Source of the DNA: Gammaproteobacteria bacterium Gsub
Lineage (GTDB): Bacteria > Pseudomonadota > Gammaproteobacteria > PS1 > Pseudothioglobaceae
Length of the DNA: 64,000 nucleotides
Assembly: GCA_002007405.1 (NCBI GenBank)
Contig: JYIN01000002.1
Coordinates: forward strand, 62,001 to 126,000
Direction: 5' to 3'
Shown: in pieces, positions 1 through 10,432 of the stretch
Layout: the number at the start of each line of letters is the position of its first letter
How positions within the stretch are numbered: the stretch's first letter is position 1
Translations under genes and position numbers: made by a program
Notes under the pieces: generated by a model
Database searches by the model: none
What the model saw: the letters and a program-made list of their open reading frames with translations, nothing else
Told to the model about the DNA's origin: nothing

Positions 1-435
1 AATTTATACCAAAAACTTATTGATGCTAAAAATTTTCAATCTGCACTAGGGTTATTACGCCAATGCGAATTTTCATTATGGGACATTAAAACCCATTCTT
101 CTCATCAAGATACTTATCAAATATTAGATACAGTTAGGGAAGAAACTGCACTGCTACCCAGTATTAGCGAAAACCGTTTTTTAAATACCTTTGGGCATAT
201 TTTTGACGGTGGCTATGCTGCGGGATATTTTAGTTATAAATGGGCAGAAGTCTTGGCTGCCGATGCTTATTATTATGTACAATCGGACGGCGGTATTGGC
301 TCTACTGCTGCCAATGATTTTATGCGCCATATTTTGCACACGGGGGGCAGTTTAGATTTTATGCAACAATATATTAAATTTAGAGGGAAAAAACCAACAA
401 TCCAGGCTTTGCTACATTCAAACGGTATAAAATAG
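1..435 (+). CDS. prlC: Oligopeptidase A, C-terminal part (M3 zinc metallopeptidase)
   Basis: The reading frame is open from base 1, so the 5' part with the HEXXH zinc site lies outside the window. The 144 visible residues match the C-terminus of M3 peptidases of the oligopeptidase A type: a GHIFDGGYAAGYFSY stretch, then KWAEVLAADAY, and the closing FRGKKP and HSNGIK elements. The family consists of cytoplasmic zinc peptidases that degrade oligopeptides and cleaved signal peptides. The frame is intact to its stop. A small membrane protein follows 22 bp downstream on the same strand. Confidence 0.93.
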   Translation, partial: NLYQKLIDAKNFQSALGLLRQCEFSLWDIKTHSSHQDTYQILDTVREETALLPSISENRFLNTFGHIFDGGYAAGYFSYKWAEVLAADAYYYVQSDGGIGSTAANDFMRHILHTGGSLDFMQQYIKFRGKKPTIQALLHSNGIK

Positions 436-457
436 ACTTGTTTGTAAAAATTTAACA

Positions 458-643
458 ATGAAAACAATCATCAAATTTTTTTTGATTCTATTAGTTATAT
501 TGGCGTTAATTGGTGGCGCAGTTGAATTTGAATCAACAGATGATAATTGGCGTTTTCTTATTGAAAAAGAAGCAGTGCTTAATAGTGTTCAAAATGGGGT
601 GATGAAAATTTATGATTTTATTGTTGAATTATTTAATGATTAA
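458..643 (+). CDS. Small single-pass membrane protein, unknown function
   Basis: This is a 61-residue protein with one hydrophobic segment at about residues 5-22 (FFLILLVILALIGGAVEF), then a short acidic and amphipathic tail of about 40 residues. I recognise no family. It starts 22 bp after the prlC stop and ends 4 bp before the convergent fabF stop, so it is the last gene of the plus-strand unit. The upstream bases contain no strong Shine-Dalgarno sequence. The clean signal-anchor pattern and snug packing between two real genes support a true gene, but this could be an inner-membrane protein or a secreted one with an uncleaved signal. Confidence 0.55.
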   Translation: MKTIIKFFLILLVILALIGGAVEFESTDDNWRFLIEKEAVLNSVQNGVMKIYDFIVELFND

Positions 644-647
644 TTTT

Positions 648-1886
648 TTAAACCTTAGCCAGTAGAATCGTACCATTAGTGCCACCGAACCCAAAAGAGT
701 TTGAAATCGCATAATTGATATTTATCTCTTTGGCTTCGTTTGCAGCATAATCTAAGTCACACAGTGGGTCTTGGTTAAAAATATTAATGGTGGGGGGCGC
801 TACTTGGTCGCAGATTGCTAAGGCAGTAAAAATAAGCTCAATACCGCCAGCGGCTCCCAACAGATGACCCGTCATTGATTTGGTAGAACTCATAACAATA
901 TTATAAGCATGTTTGCCCAGTGCTGATTTGACGGCATCAGTTTCTGCTTGGTCGCCTGCTGGTGTTGAAGTACCGTGGGCATTGCTATAATCAATTTGAT
1001 TGGTGTTGATAGCAGAATTTTTAATCGCATTTTCCATACATCTAGCAGCACCGTTGCCGCCTTTAGAGGGTAGGGTTATATGGTAAGCGTCGGCACTCAT
1101 GCCGTAGCCTAAAACCTCGGCGTAAATTTTTGCCCCACGCGCTTTAGCGTGTTCGTATTCTTCTAAAACAACCACACCAGCGCCGTCACTAAGCACAAAG
1201 CCATCTCGGTCTCTATCCCACGGACGAGAGGCAGTTTTTGGATCATCATTACGAGTAGAAAGGGCGCGTGCCGCGGCAAAACCGCCTAAGCCACAATCAG
1301 TGGTTGACATCTCTGCACCACCTGCTACCATAACATCACAATCACCATATTCAATTAAACGCGAGGCGTCTCCAATATTATGCGTCCCTGTCGTGCAAGC
1401 GGTAACAATGGCAAAATTAGGACCTTTCATACCATATTTGATAGAAAGATTACCTGAGATCATATTGATAATAGAAGAGGGCACAAAGAAAGGGGAGATG
1501 CGTTTGGCGCCTTTGTCTCTAAAAAGGTTGGTGGTGCGTTCAATCGTGCTTAAACCACCAATGCCGGCACCAATAGCGATACCGATACGATGAGCATTGG
1601 CTTCGCTAACTTCAATGCCACTGTCTTCAATGGCTTGAATGCCAGCTGCCATACCATAATGAATAAAAATATCCATTTTTTTAGCATCTTTAGATTTAAT
1701 ATAATCGGTAATTTCAAAGTCTTTCACTGAGCCACCAAAAGTTACTGATTGACCCTTGGTTTCTATGTTGGTGAGCGGGGCAATGCCTGAGCGCCCTTTG
1801 AGGATATTTTCCCAAGATTCTTGAACACTCAAACCCACTGGAGAAACCATCCCCAGCCCAGTGATTACAACTCTTCTTTTGCCCAT
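648..1886 (-). CDS. fabF: 3-oxoacyl-[ACP] synthase II (beta-ketoacyl synthase)
   Basis: FabF condenses malonyl-ACP with acyl-ACP in the elongation cycle of type II fatty-acid synthesis in the cytosol. The protein has 412 residues, the usual length. The catalytic cysteine is in VTACTTGTHN (about C164). The two active-site histidines are in NAHGTSTPAGDQAETDA and KSMTGHLLGAAGG, and the C-terminal loop NSFGFGGTN is present. It lies downstream of acpP on the same strand, the classic acpP-fabF order, with a hairpin terminator between them (see 1908-1937). The start is ATG. Confidence 0.97.
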   Translation of the reverse strand: MGKRRVVITGLGMVSPVGLSVQESWENILKGRSGIAPLTNIETKGQSVTFGGSVKDFEITDYIKSKDAKKMDIFIHYGMAAGIQAIEDSGIEVSEANAHRIGIAIGAGIGGLSTIERTTNLFRDKGAKRISPFFVPSSIINMISGNLSIKYGMKGPNFAIVTACTTGTHNIGDASRLIEYGDCDVMVAGGAEMSTTDCGLGGFAAARALSTRNDDPKTASRPWDRDRDGFVLSDGAGVVVLEEYEHAKARGAKIYAEVLGYGMSADAYHITLPSKGGNGAARCMENAIKNSAINTNQIDYSNAHGTSTPAGDQAETDAVKSALGKHAYNIVMSSTKSMTGHLLGAAGGIELIFTALAICDQVAPPTINIFNQDPLCDLDYAANEAKEININYAISNSFGFGGTNGTILLAKV

Positions 1887-1901
1887 AAATATTTTTAAAA
1901 T

Positions 1902-1937
1902 AAGAAAAAGGCGCTTAATTCATAGAAAAAGCGCCTT
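1902..1937 (-). terminator. Rho-independent terminator or attenuator between acpP and fabF
   Basis: A perfect 9-bp inverted repeat, AAGGCGCTT (1908-1916) and AAGCGCCTT (1929-1937), has a 12-base loop. Read on the minus strand it is followed by TTTCTTATTT, a U-rich tail, so it fits intrinsic termination after acpP and before fabF. It would give more acpP than fabF transcript if termination is partial. In the plus direction the downstream bases are not U-rich. Confidence 0.75.
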
Positions 1938-1969
1938 ACAATTATGAAAAGGTCTCTAATAAACGAAAA

Positions 1970-2197
1970 CTACAAATTGCTATTAACATAATCAATAGCT
2001 TGTTGAACGGTGGTAATATTTTCTGCTTGGTCGTCTGGGATTTCACAATCAAATTCTTCCTCAAGTGACATAACCAATTCAACAGTGTCTAAAGAGTCGG
2101 CACCTAAATCATCAATAAAAGAGGCGTTGTTATCAATCTCACCACTTACATCTAATTGTTCAGATACCACTTTCTTTACTCTTTCTTCAATACTCAT
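1970..2197 (-). CDS. acpP: Acyl carrier protein
   Basis: This 75-residue acidic protein carries growing acyl chains on a 4'-phosphopantetheine arm during fatty-acid and lipid A synthesis. The attachment serine is S35 in the invariant [12 protein letters not shown] motif, and the family's four-helix pattern is visible. The start has a good ribosome-binding site, TTAAGGAAA, 6-7 bases upstream of the ATG. fabF follows after a hairpin terminator, and queC lies 74 bp upstream. Confidence 0.97.
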   Translation of the reverse strand: MSIEERVKKVVSEQLDVSGEIDNNASFIDDLGADSLDTVELVMSLEEEFDCEIPDDQAENITTVQQAIDYVNSNL

Positions 2198-2271
2198 TTG
2201 TTATTTCCTTAATAGATTAAAATTGTCATTTTATCGTCAAATAAAACCAATAGAAGGTTAAATTAAAATAT

Positions 2272-2949
2272 TTATTGATATTGGGTAGGGTCGGCAATAC
2301 CTGCTTGTTTGAAACCTAACCTGCGGTACTCACAGGCATCACAAACGCCGCAAGCCTTACCCTCTTTGTCAGCCTGATAACAAGTAGTGGTTAGCGAATA
2401 ATCCACCCCGAGGGAAAGCCCTTTTTGGATAATTTGCATCTTATTAAGCTCAATTAGCGGAGCAATAATGGATAATTTTTGCCCCTCAAAACAGCGTTTA
2501 GTTGCCAGATTAGCCATAGTTTCAAAGGCGTTAATATAGGCTGGCCTACAATCAGGATAGCCTGAGTAATCTATAGCATTAACCCCAATAAAAATCTGCT
2601 GGCAATCTAAAACTTCTGCCCAAGTCAGCGCGAAAGACAAAAAAATAGTGTTGCGTGCTGGCACATAAGTGGCTGGGATTTTTTTATTTTGTGAATATTT
2701 TTCTATCTTGACAGTGTCATTGGTAAGTGCTGAGTTACCAAAATTAACCATTGAAATATCCAAAATTTGATGTTCAATTACACCAAAATGTTGAGCAATT
2801 TTTCTGGCAGAATTTAATTCTGACTTTTGTTTTTGTCCATAATCAAAACTCAGGGCATAACAAGCAAAATCTCTTGATTTAGCAATCGCAAGCGTGGTGG
2901 TGGAATCCAAGCCACCTGAAAGTAAAATCACTGCCTTAGGCTTAGACAT
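2272..2949 (-). CDS. queC: 7-cyano-7-deazaguanine synthase
   Basis: QueC converts 7-carboxy-7-deazaguanine to preQ0 with ATP and ammonia, a step in queuosine tRNA modification. The PP-loop SGGLDS is at residues 11-16. The C-terminal zinc site is clear: four cysteines within TTCYQADKEGKACGVCDACE. Length (225 residues) is normal. Its start overlaps the end of parE by 8 bp (2942-2949), suggesting translational coupling, although the two functions are unrelated. DndC of phosphorothioation systems is also a PP-loop protein, but the zinc tail and length here are those of QueC. Confidence 0.95.
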   Translation of the reverse strand: MSKPKAVILLSGGLDSTTTLAIAKSRDFACYALSFDYGQKQKSELNSARKIAQHFGVIEHQILDISMVNFGNSALTNDTVKIEKYSQNKKIPATYVPARNTIFLSFALTWAEVLDCQQIFIGVNAIDYSGYPDCRPAYINAFETMANLATKRCFEGQKLSIIAPLIELNKMQIIQKGLSLGVDYSLTTTCYQADKEGKACGVCDACEYRRLGFKQAGIADPTQYQ

Positions 2950-4825
2950 TGGCGAGATCGCCTTTTTCTTCTAACCAAGTTCTACGGTCGCCTGAGCGTT
3001 TTTTGCTAAGCAGCATATCCATGATTTGAAAAACTTCTAACGGATTATCTAAAGTTAGCTGGATCAAGCGCCTGGTGTCTGGCAACATGGTGGTTTCTCT
3101 AAGTTGGGATGGGTTCATCTCGCCTAAGCCTTTAAAACGCTGGACTTGAATTTTAAGGCGTTTATTTTCGTTTTCAATTTTTCTAATAATTGCGTCTCGC
3201 TCACTATCGTCTAACGCATAATGCACTTGTTTGCCAACATCAATTCTATAAAGGGGTGGCATAGCAACGAATACATGTCCGCGTTTAATAAGTTTTGGAA
3301 AGTGCTTGACAAACAAACTACAAATGAGCGTGGCAATATGTGCGCCATCTGAGTCAGCATCCGCTAAGATGCAAATTTTGCCGTATCGCAACCCAGTTAA
3401 ATCTTCATTATTAGGCTCAAGCCCAATGGCAACACTGATGTCGTGTATTTCATTGCTGGAGAGGACTTGATCAGAATCCACCTCCCAAGTGTTGAGAATT
3501 TTACCCCGCAGTGGCAAAATGGCTTGGTACTCTTTGTCTCGTGCTTGTTTGGCAGAGCCACCAGCCGAGTCGCCTTCTACCAAAAAAACTTCTGTATGCT
3601 CAAGGTTATTGCTGATACAATCGGATAGTTTTCCCGGCAAAGCAGGGCCGTTTAGCACTTTTTTACGCACTACTTTTTTGCCCGTTTTTAGTCGGGCTGT
3701 GGCATTCATAATTGCCAATTCAGCAATTTTTTCTGCAATACTAGTATGCTGATTAAGCCATAGACTAAAGGCATCTTTAACTACACTTGCAACAAAACTT
3801 ACGCATTCTCTAGAAGATAGCCTTTCTTTAGTTTGACCAGAAAATTGAGGATTAAGTATTTTAATGGATAGAACAAAGGCGATTTTTTGCCAAACATCAT
3901 CGGGCGTGAGTTTAATGTTTTTAGGTAGTAGATTTCTAAATTCACAAAACTCTTTTAAAGCATCGGTTAAACTTAAACGCAGCCCATTAACATGAGTGCC
4001 ACCCTGGGTAGTGGGAATAAGATTAACATAACTCTCAGTAACTACATTATTGTGATATTGAGTCCAAGTTAAGGCACAACTGAGCCGTTGTTCTTGGTCT
4101 GTAAAATCAATCACAAAAGGCGAATCTGGCAGGCAATCTAGATCATCAAGTGCCATTGATAAATAGTCTTTAAGCCCTTCTTTATAGAGCCACCTGTCTT
4201 CATTATTATCAATTTCATTGATAAAATTAATCTCTAAACCTGGACATAAAACTGCTTTTGAGCGTAAATTATGCCGTAATTTGCTTATTGAAAATTTAGT
4301 TGTATCAAAAAACTGTGCGTCTGGCATAAATTTAACAATGGTGCCAGTATTGCGTTTTCCAACACTTGATAATTCCTCCAAATCAGTTTTTTTAAAGCCA
4401 TTTGCAAAGCTCATGTAATATTGTTTACCGTGGCGTTTAATCCAAACCTCAACTGAAGTAGATAAAGCATTCACTACTGAAATACCCACGCCGTGCAAAC
4501 CCCCAGAAAATTGATAAGAATCATTGGAAAATTTACCCCCAGCATGGAGTTTAGTTAAGATTACCTCAACTCCTGGCATGCCTTCGTTAGCATGAATATC
4601 AATTGGCATACCCCGCCCATTATCTTCCACCGACAGGCTACCATCTTTATAAAGTACAATATTGATACTGCTGGCATACCCTGCAATCGCCTCATCGACA
4701 CTGTTATCAATCACTTCCTGAGCTAAGTGGTTCGGACACTCGGTATCGGTATACATGCCTGGGCGTTTTCGCACTGGATCCAAGCCAGTTAAAACCTCAA
4801 TAGAGGAAGAATTATAGTTACTCAT
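2942..4825 (-). CDS. parE: DNA topoisomerase IV subunit B
   Basis: ParE is the ATPase subunit of topoisomerase IV, which decatenates daughter chromosomes. The GHKL ATPase motifs are visible: EVIDNSVDEAIAG near residue 36, DNGRGMPID near 68, and GLHGVGISVVNALS near 108. The TOPRIM domain has EGDSAGGSAKQARD and DADSDGAHI. At 627 residues it is ParE-sized; gyrB of gammaproteobacteria is about 800 residues because of an insert that is absent here. It overlaps queC by 8 bp. parC is not in the window. Confidence 0.93.
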   Translation of the reverse strand: MSNYNSSSIEVLTGLDPVRKRPGMYTDTECPNHLAQEVIDNSVDEAIAGYASSINIVLYKDGSLSVEDNGRGMPIDIHANEGMPGVEVILTKLHAGGKFSNDSYQFSGGLHGVGISVVNALSTSVEVWIKRHGKQYYMSFANGFKKTDLEELSSVGKRNTGTIVKFMPDAQFFDTTKFSISKLRHNLRSKAVLCPGLEINFINEIDNNEDRWLYKEGLKDYLSMALDDLDCLPDSPFVIDFTDQEQRLSCALTWTQYHNNVVTESYVNLIPTTQGGTHVNGLRLSLTDALKEFCEFRNLLPKNIKLTPDDVWQKIAFVLSIKILNPQFSGQTKERLSSRECVSFVASVVKDAFSLWLNQHTSIAEKIAELAIMNATARLKTGKKVVRKKVLNGPALPGKLSDCISNNLEHTEVFLVEGDSAGGSAKQARDKEYQAILPLRGKILNTWEVDSDQVLSSNEIHDISVAIGLEPNNEDLTGLRYGKICILADADSDGAHIATLICSLFVKHFPKLIKRGHVFVAMPPLYRIDVGKQVHYALDDSERDAIIRKIENENKRLKIQVQRFKGLGEMNPSQLRETTMLPDTRRLIQLTLDNPLEVFQIMDMLLSKKRSGDRRTWLEEKGDLANV

Positions 4826-5100
4826 GTTATTTTTTATCAGGTGATTATATAGGTTTGAGTATCATACCAAAAAAACCTGTAAAAAATGCCCCATCCTAAC
4901 CTATTTATTTGAGTCATGGCAACTTAAATATGTGTAAAAACATAGGGGCACTAACCAGTGATAACCCATGAATAATTATTAAGATTTTGCCTTTTGGGCA
5001 ATTTTTTGGTTTTTTAGATGAGAATCTACCAGATAAAAGCTTGGTAGTATTGGAATTTGTGGACCTTAAGACATAAGGTCCACAAAAAATACATTATTAT
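4826..5100. other. Intergenic region between groL and parE
   Basis: I see no gene here. The stretch holds the strong hairpin 5056-5086 next to the groL stop. It also holds two weaker inverted repeats: TTGCC/GGCAA followed by T-runs near 4985-5011, and CTACCA/TGGTAG near 5026-5047. The promoter of parE must lie here if parE is transcribed separately from groL, but no convincing -35/-10 pair could be chosen. Confidence 0.5.
5056..5086 (-). terminator. Strong hairpin after groL, probable terminator
   Basis: A perfect 13-bp inverted repeat, TTTGTGGACCTTA (5056-5068) and TAAGGTCCACAAA (5074-5086), has a 5-base loop. It starts 15 bp beyond the groL stop on the minus strand. The stem is GC-rich for this genome. 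The bases after the stem are TTCCAATA rather than a long U-run, so termination efficiency is uncertain; mRNA stabilisation is an alternative. Confidence 0.6.
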
Positions 5101-7043
<1,943 letters not shown>

Positions 7044-7062
7044 TTTTTTTATCTCCTATTAA

Positions 7063-7091
7063 AATACAAATTTACTAAAAATCCATCTCAA
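7063..7091 (-). promoter_or_regulatory. Candidate sigma-70-like promoter of groESL
   Basis: On the minus strand TTGAGA (7086-7091) is followed after exactly 17 bp by TGTATT (7063-7068), a 5/6 and a 4/6 match to the sigma-70 consensus. It is placed just upstream of the groES ribosome-binding site. I see no CIRCE element. A convincing sigma-32 element (CTTGAAA with CCCCATNT) is not evident either, which is unexpected given the adjacent rpoH. This is a by-eye prediction. Confidence 0.3.
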
Positions 7092-7107
7092 GTATTCAAA
7101 AAAACAA

Positions 7108-7143
7108 ATTTTAAAAATGTTTAAGATTTTAAAAATGTTTAAG
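7108..7143. repeat. 18-bp perfect tandem duplication between rpoH and groES
   Basis: The 18-base unit ATTTTAAAAATGTTTAAG occurs at 7108-7125 and again at 7126-7143, directly after the rpoH stop on the minus strand. It looks like a recent slippage duplication of the rpoH 3' flank. It moves rpoH 18 bp further from the groESL promoter region. Confidence 0.85.
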
Positions 7144-7145
7144 TT

Positions 7146-7982
7146 TTATACTTCTTGCAGGTGTGTTTTTAGTTTTTTCATCGCTTTATTCTCAAGTTGG
7201 CGAACCCGCTCAGCAGAAACACCATACTTGTCCGCCAACTTATGTAGGGTTGTTTTTTGCTCTTTCAAGTATCTAGATTGCAAAATATCAAAACTTCTGT
7301 CATCTAGTGAAGAAAGTGCTTGATAAAGCTGGCGTTTTTGGTTTTTATGGGAGTCGTTATTGAGTAATAGCTGCTCTGGTGTTGGGATATTGTTGTTGGT
7401 TAAATAATGCTCGGGCGCGTTTGCATCTTCATTGTCAGAAATTTCAAATGCCACATCATCAAACTGTAAGCGCGACTCCATCTCTAAAACATCTTGCCGC
7501 CGCACGCCTAAATCATTTGCAATTTTATCCGCTTGTTCATTGTTCAAAGATTGATAGATCTGTGCTTTTGCTTGTTTGAGTTTAAAAAATAATTTGCGCT
7601 GAGCCTTAGTTGTTGCAACTTTGACAATCTTCCAATTTTTAAAAATAAATTCGTGAATCTCAGCACGAATCCAATACACTGCAAAGGAAGCCAGACGCAC
7701 TTTTTTGTGTGGATTAAAGCGTTTAACTGCTTTCATCAGCCCGATAGTGCCTTCTTGGATGAGATCCGCTTGCTCTAAACCGTAACCCCGATAACCATGT
7801 GCAATAAAAGCAACAAAACGCATGTGTGACAGGACTAGTTTTCTCGCTGTATTTAGGTTATGGTTTTCATACAGTTCAAGTGCTAATTCGTATTCTTCTT
7901 CTGCCGTTAGGATTGGCGGGTATTTTTGAACCTCTAAAGCATTTGGACTTCTAGCAATGGATAGGGCAAATTCTTGACTCAT
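7146..7982 (-). CDS. rpoH: RNA polymerase heat-shock sigma factor (sigma-32)
   Basis: RpoH directs RNA polymerase to heat-shock promoters. Region 2 is clear: SHMRFVAFIAHGYRGYG, ADLIQEGTIGLMKAVKRFNP, then the RpoH-specific KVATTKAQRKLFFKL box. Region 4 ends the protein (KYGVSAERVRQLENKAMKKL). I chose the ATG at 7982, giving MSQEFALS and 278 residues; the frame can be extended four codons to a TTG with no better ribosome-binding site. It is immediately upstream of groES-groL, an unusual and functionally suggestive neighbour, and follows gmk by 43 bp. Confidence 0.95.
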   Translation of the reverse strand: MSQEFALSIARSPNALEVQKYPPILTAEEEYELALELYENHNLNTARKLVLSHMRFVAFIAHGYRGYGLEQADLIQEGTIGLMKAVKRFNPHKKVRLASFAVYWIRAEIHEFIFKNWKIVKVATTKAQRKLFFKLKQAKAQIYQSLNNEQADKIANDLGVRRQDVLEMESRLQFDDVAFEISDNEDANAPEHYLTNNNIPTPEQLLLNNDSHKNQKRQLYQALSSLDDRSFDILQSRYLKEQKTTLHKLADKYGVSAERVRQLENKAMKKLKTHLQEV

Positions 7983-8025
7983 AATAAAGTGCAAAAGCGT
8001 TACATAAATAGGCTGGTATTATATG

Positions 8026-8631
8026 TCAAACTAATTGTTTAAGCAAATTTTTTTGTGTGTTTGATTGCTGCGCCGTGCTTAGGCGCTGGGCATAAATAAT
8101 ATTTGATAAGCTATCTAAAGCAATTTCAAAATTATCATTGATAACTAGATAATCAAACTCATTAAAATGGCGCATTTCATCCACCGCACCTTGCATTCTT
8201 CGCTCAATGGTGGCTGGGTCGTCTTGTCCTCTCTTGGTAAGGCGCTTTTTAAGGGCAGTAATTGAGGGTGGCAGAATAAAAATGCCAACTGCTGTGGGGA
8301 AATTTTGTTTGACTTGTCTGGCACCTTGCCAATCAATTTCTAAAATAGTATCGTAGCCTTTTTCAAGTGACTCTTCAACCGTTTGTCTAGCACTACCGTA
8401 ACAATTATCAAACACTTGTGCTGATTCAATGAAGCCTCTATTTTTACTGATTTTATCAAATTCTTGTTGGGAGATGAAAAAGTAATTTTCACCATCTACC
8501 TCACCAGGGCGGATATTGCGTGTTGTATGTGAAATACACACACATAAATTGTCAATTTTCTCAATCAAGGCTTTCACTAGGGAGGTTTTTCCACAACCCG
8601 AAGGGGCAGCGATGATAAATAAACTAGCCAT
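8026..8631 (-). CDS. gmk: Guanylate kinase
   Basis: Guanylate kinase phosphorylates GMP to GDP. The P-loop APSGCGKTSLVKALI is near the N-terminus, followed by the GMP-binding pattern SHTTRNIRPGEVDGENYFF and LEIDWQGARQVK. I chose the ATG at 8631 (MASLFIIAAP, 201 residues) because family members begin just before the P-loop. The frame continues ten codons upstream to 8661. The chosen start overlaps the yggX stop by 8 bp (ATGGCTAG), a typical coupled arrangement. An AAGG sits about 12 bases upstream. Confidence 0.94.
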   Translation of the reverse strand: MASLFIIAAPSGCGKTSLVKALIEKIDNLCVCISHTTRNIRPGEVDGENYFFISQQEFDKISKNRGFIESAQVFDNCYGSARQTVEESLEKGYDTILEIDWQGARQVKQNFPTAVGIFILPPSITALKKRLTKRGQDDPATIERRMQGAVDEMRHFNEFDYLVINDNFEIALDSLSNIIYAQRLSTAQQSNTQKNLLKQLV

Positions 8632-8893
8632 TAGGCGTATAGCCTTGAATATCGTCTGCACCTTCTTCTGAAAAAAAGAATTTTTCCATTTGTTCTTTTA
8701 GGTAGTTTTGAGCTTTTTCATCAAGCATATTTAGGTTATTTTCGTTAATCAACATGGTTTGGTGGTCTAACCACATCTGCCAACCTTGCTTGGAAACATT
8801 TGTCAAAATTTTTTTACCCAAATCGCCAGGGTAGGGCGCACGCTCTAAGCCTTCTAAAGTTTGGTTTAATTTAATACATTGAACTTTATTCAT
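8624..8893 (-). CDS. yggX: Iron-trafficking / oxidative-damage protection protein YggX
   Basis: The 89-residue protein matches the YggX family: YPGDLGKKI, then GWQMWLDHQTMLINENNLNM, and the C-terminal IQGYTPNG. YggX protects iron-sulfur clusters and may traffic Fe(II). The conserved N-terminal cysteine is present (residue 6, QCIKLN). It sits between murJ (4-bp overlap of stop and start) and gmk (8-bp overlap), so it is translated in a coupled string. With a 14-subunit complex I in the same window, iron-sulfur maintenance is a plausible demand. Confidence 0.92.
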   Translation of the reverse strand: MNKVQCIKLNQTLEGLERAPYPGDLGKKILTNVSKQGWQMWLDHQTMLINENNLNMLDEKAQNYLKEQMEKFFFSEEGADDIQGYTPNG

Positions 8894-10419
8894 AATTGTT
8901 TTATCCTAATATTTAATAAACGCAGGCTGACAAAATAAATCAAAACTGCAATACCAATCAAAGTGGTTATTGAAAAAATACGCTGCCAAACATTGCTTGA
9001 CAGATAAAAATTAACTTCGTTAGAAAAATTTAAAATAAAAATAGCCATTATAAAGCTTGCTAACAAAACTTTAAATAACATTTGGACCAAATCGGCAGAA
9101 AATTTAAAAATACCTCGTTTATTCAAATAATAATACAACAAAATCGCATTGATTAAAGCTGAGACAGAAGTGGCAATCGCCAAACCAACATGGGCAAAAT
9201 AATAGGCAAAAATAACATTTAAAAACACATTTGATAGCATGGCAATAACACCTACTTTAACCGGTGTTTTAGTGTCGCCACGGGCAAGGAATGCAGGCGC
9301 TAAGATTTTAATCAAAATAAAAGCCATCAAACCTGATCCATAAGCCATTAAACTGAGTGCAGATTGTCGTGCTGCAAAAGCGTCAAACGCATCATATTGA
9401 AATAGGCTAATCATTAACGGCTCAGCAAGAAAAACCAGACCAACAGAGGACGGTAACCCCAACAACAGCCCAATTTTTAACGCATAATTAAGAGTGCGGG
9501 TAAATTTTTGAGCATCTTGATTGGCAAAATGCTTACTAAGTTTAGCTAAAGAAACAGTTGCCAAAGCAATACCTATCAATGCTAAAGGTAACTCTAATAA
9601 ACGGTCAGAATAGTATAGCCAGGAAACACTGCCACTGACTAGAAGGGTGGCAATCATGGTATCAACAAGCAGGTTAATTTGCGATACTGAAACGCCAAAC
9701 AGCGCAGGCAACATGCGTTTTTTTAAAGTTTTAACCGCCACATGATTGCCCCGCACTAGACGGGGAAATTTATTGATTTTAAGTAAAAAAGGAATTTGGA
9801 ATAATAGCTGTATGATGCCGCCAATCAGCACGCCCCAAGCTAGGGCGATAATTGGCGTGGCTAAATATTGAGACAAATAAATACCACTGAGAATCATGGA
9901 AATATTGAGTAGGACAGGGGTAAAAGCAGGGATTGCAAATTTATCATAAGTATTAAGAATTGCACCTGAGAACGCCGTTAATGAAATCAGCATTAAATAG
10001 GGAAATGTAATTCTAAGCATATCTGATGCTAAGTTAAACTTGGTTGGGTCGGATTCAAAATAAAATCCCCAAGCAAACATAAAAATCACCAAAGGGGCAA
10101 TAATTACCGTGATAACTGTAATGCTAACCAACACAATTAAAAATTTAGTGCCAATATGGTTAATAACATTTTGCACCTCCACATCATTATTATTTGCTTT
10201 GACTTCGGATAGAATAGGCACAAATGCCTGAGAAAAAGCGCCTTCACCAAATAACCGTCGGAGAAAATTAGGGATTCTAAAAGCTACCAAAAAAGCATCA
10301 GTTAGCCCATTTGCACCAAAATAACGCGCAATTACATAGTCACGCACCAAACCCAATAGGCGTGATAAAAAAGTCATTACCGTAACAACACTAGCAGACT
10401 TTAGAAAAGATTTATCCAA
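8890..10419 (-). CDS. murJ: Lipid II flippase MurJ (MviN)
   Basis: MurJ flips lipid II across the inner membrane for peptidoglycan synthesis. The protein is almost entirely hydrophobic (about 14 membrane segments) with the N-terminal signature FLSRLLGLVRDYVIARYFGA, then RIPNFLRRLFGEGAFSQAF. I chose a TTG start at 10419 (509 residues) because it gives the family's usual N-terminus, is preceded by GGAGACAC at five bases' spacing, and begins 13 bp after the lpxA stop. The longer frame starting at 10491 would overlap lpxA by 59 bp and add an atypical N-terminus. Confidence 0.92.
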   Translation of the reverse strand: MDKSFLKSASVVTVMTFLSRLLGLVRDYVIARYFGANGLTDAFLVAFRIPNFLRRLFGEGAFSQAFVPILSEVKANNNDVEVQNVINHIGTKFLIVLVSITVITVIIAPLVIFMFAWGFYFESDPTKFNLASDMLRITFPYLMLISLTAFSGAILNTYDKFAIPAFTPVLLNISMILSGIYLSQYLATPIIALAWGVLIGGIIQLLFQIPFLLKINKFPRLVRGNHVAVKTLKKRMLPALFGVSVSQINLLVDTMIATLLVSGSVSWLYYSDRLLELPLALIGIALATVSLAKLSKHFANQDAQKFTRTLNYALKIGLLLGLPSSVGLVFLAEPLMISLFQYDAFDAFAARQSALSLMAYGSGLMAFILIKILAPAFLARGDTKTPVKVGVIAMLSNVFLNVIFAYYFAHVGLAIATSVSALINAILLYYYLNKRGIFKFSADLVQMLFKVLLASFIMAIFILNFSNEVNFYLSSNVWQRIFSITTLIGIAVLIYFVSLRLLNIRIKQL

Positions 10420-10432
10420 GTGTCTCCAAATA

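Noticed and set aside
2272-2949. DndC-type PP-loop protein, given the Dnd genes elsewhere
   Set aside because: Length, the zinc-binding cysteine tail and SGGLDS context are those of QueC, and it lies 58 kb away from the Dnd genes.
7063-7145. CIRCE element or canonical sigma-32 promoter before groES
   Set aside because: Neither the 9-bp inverted repeat of CIRCE nor a CTTGAAA/CCCCATNT pair could be found; only a weak sigma-70-like pair was kept.
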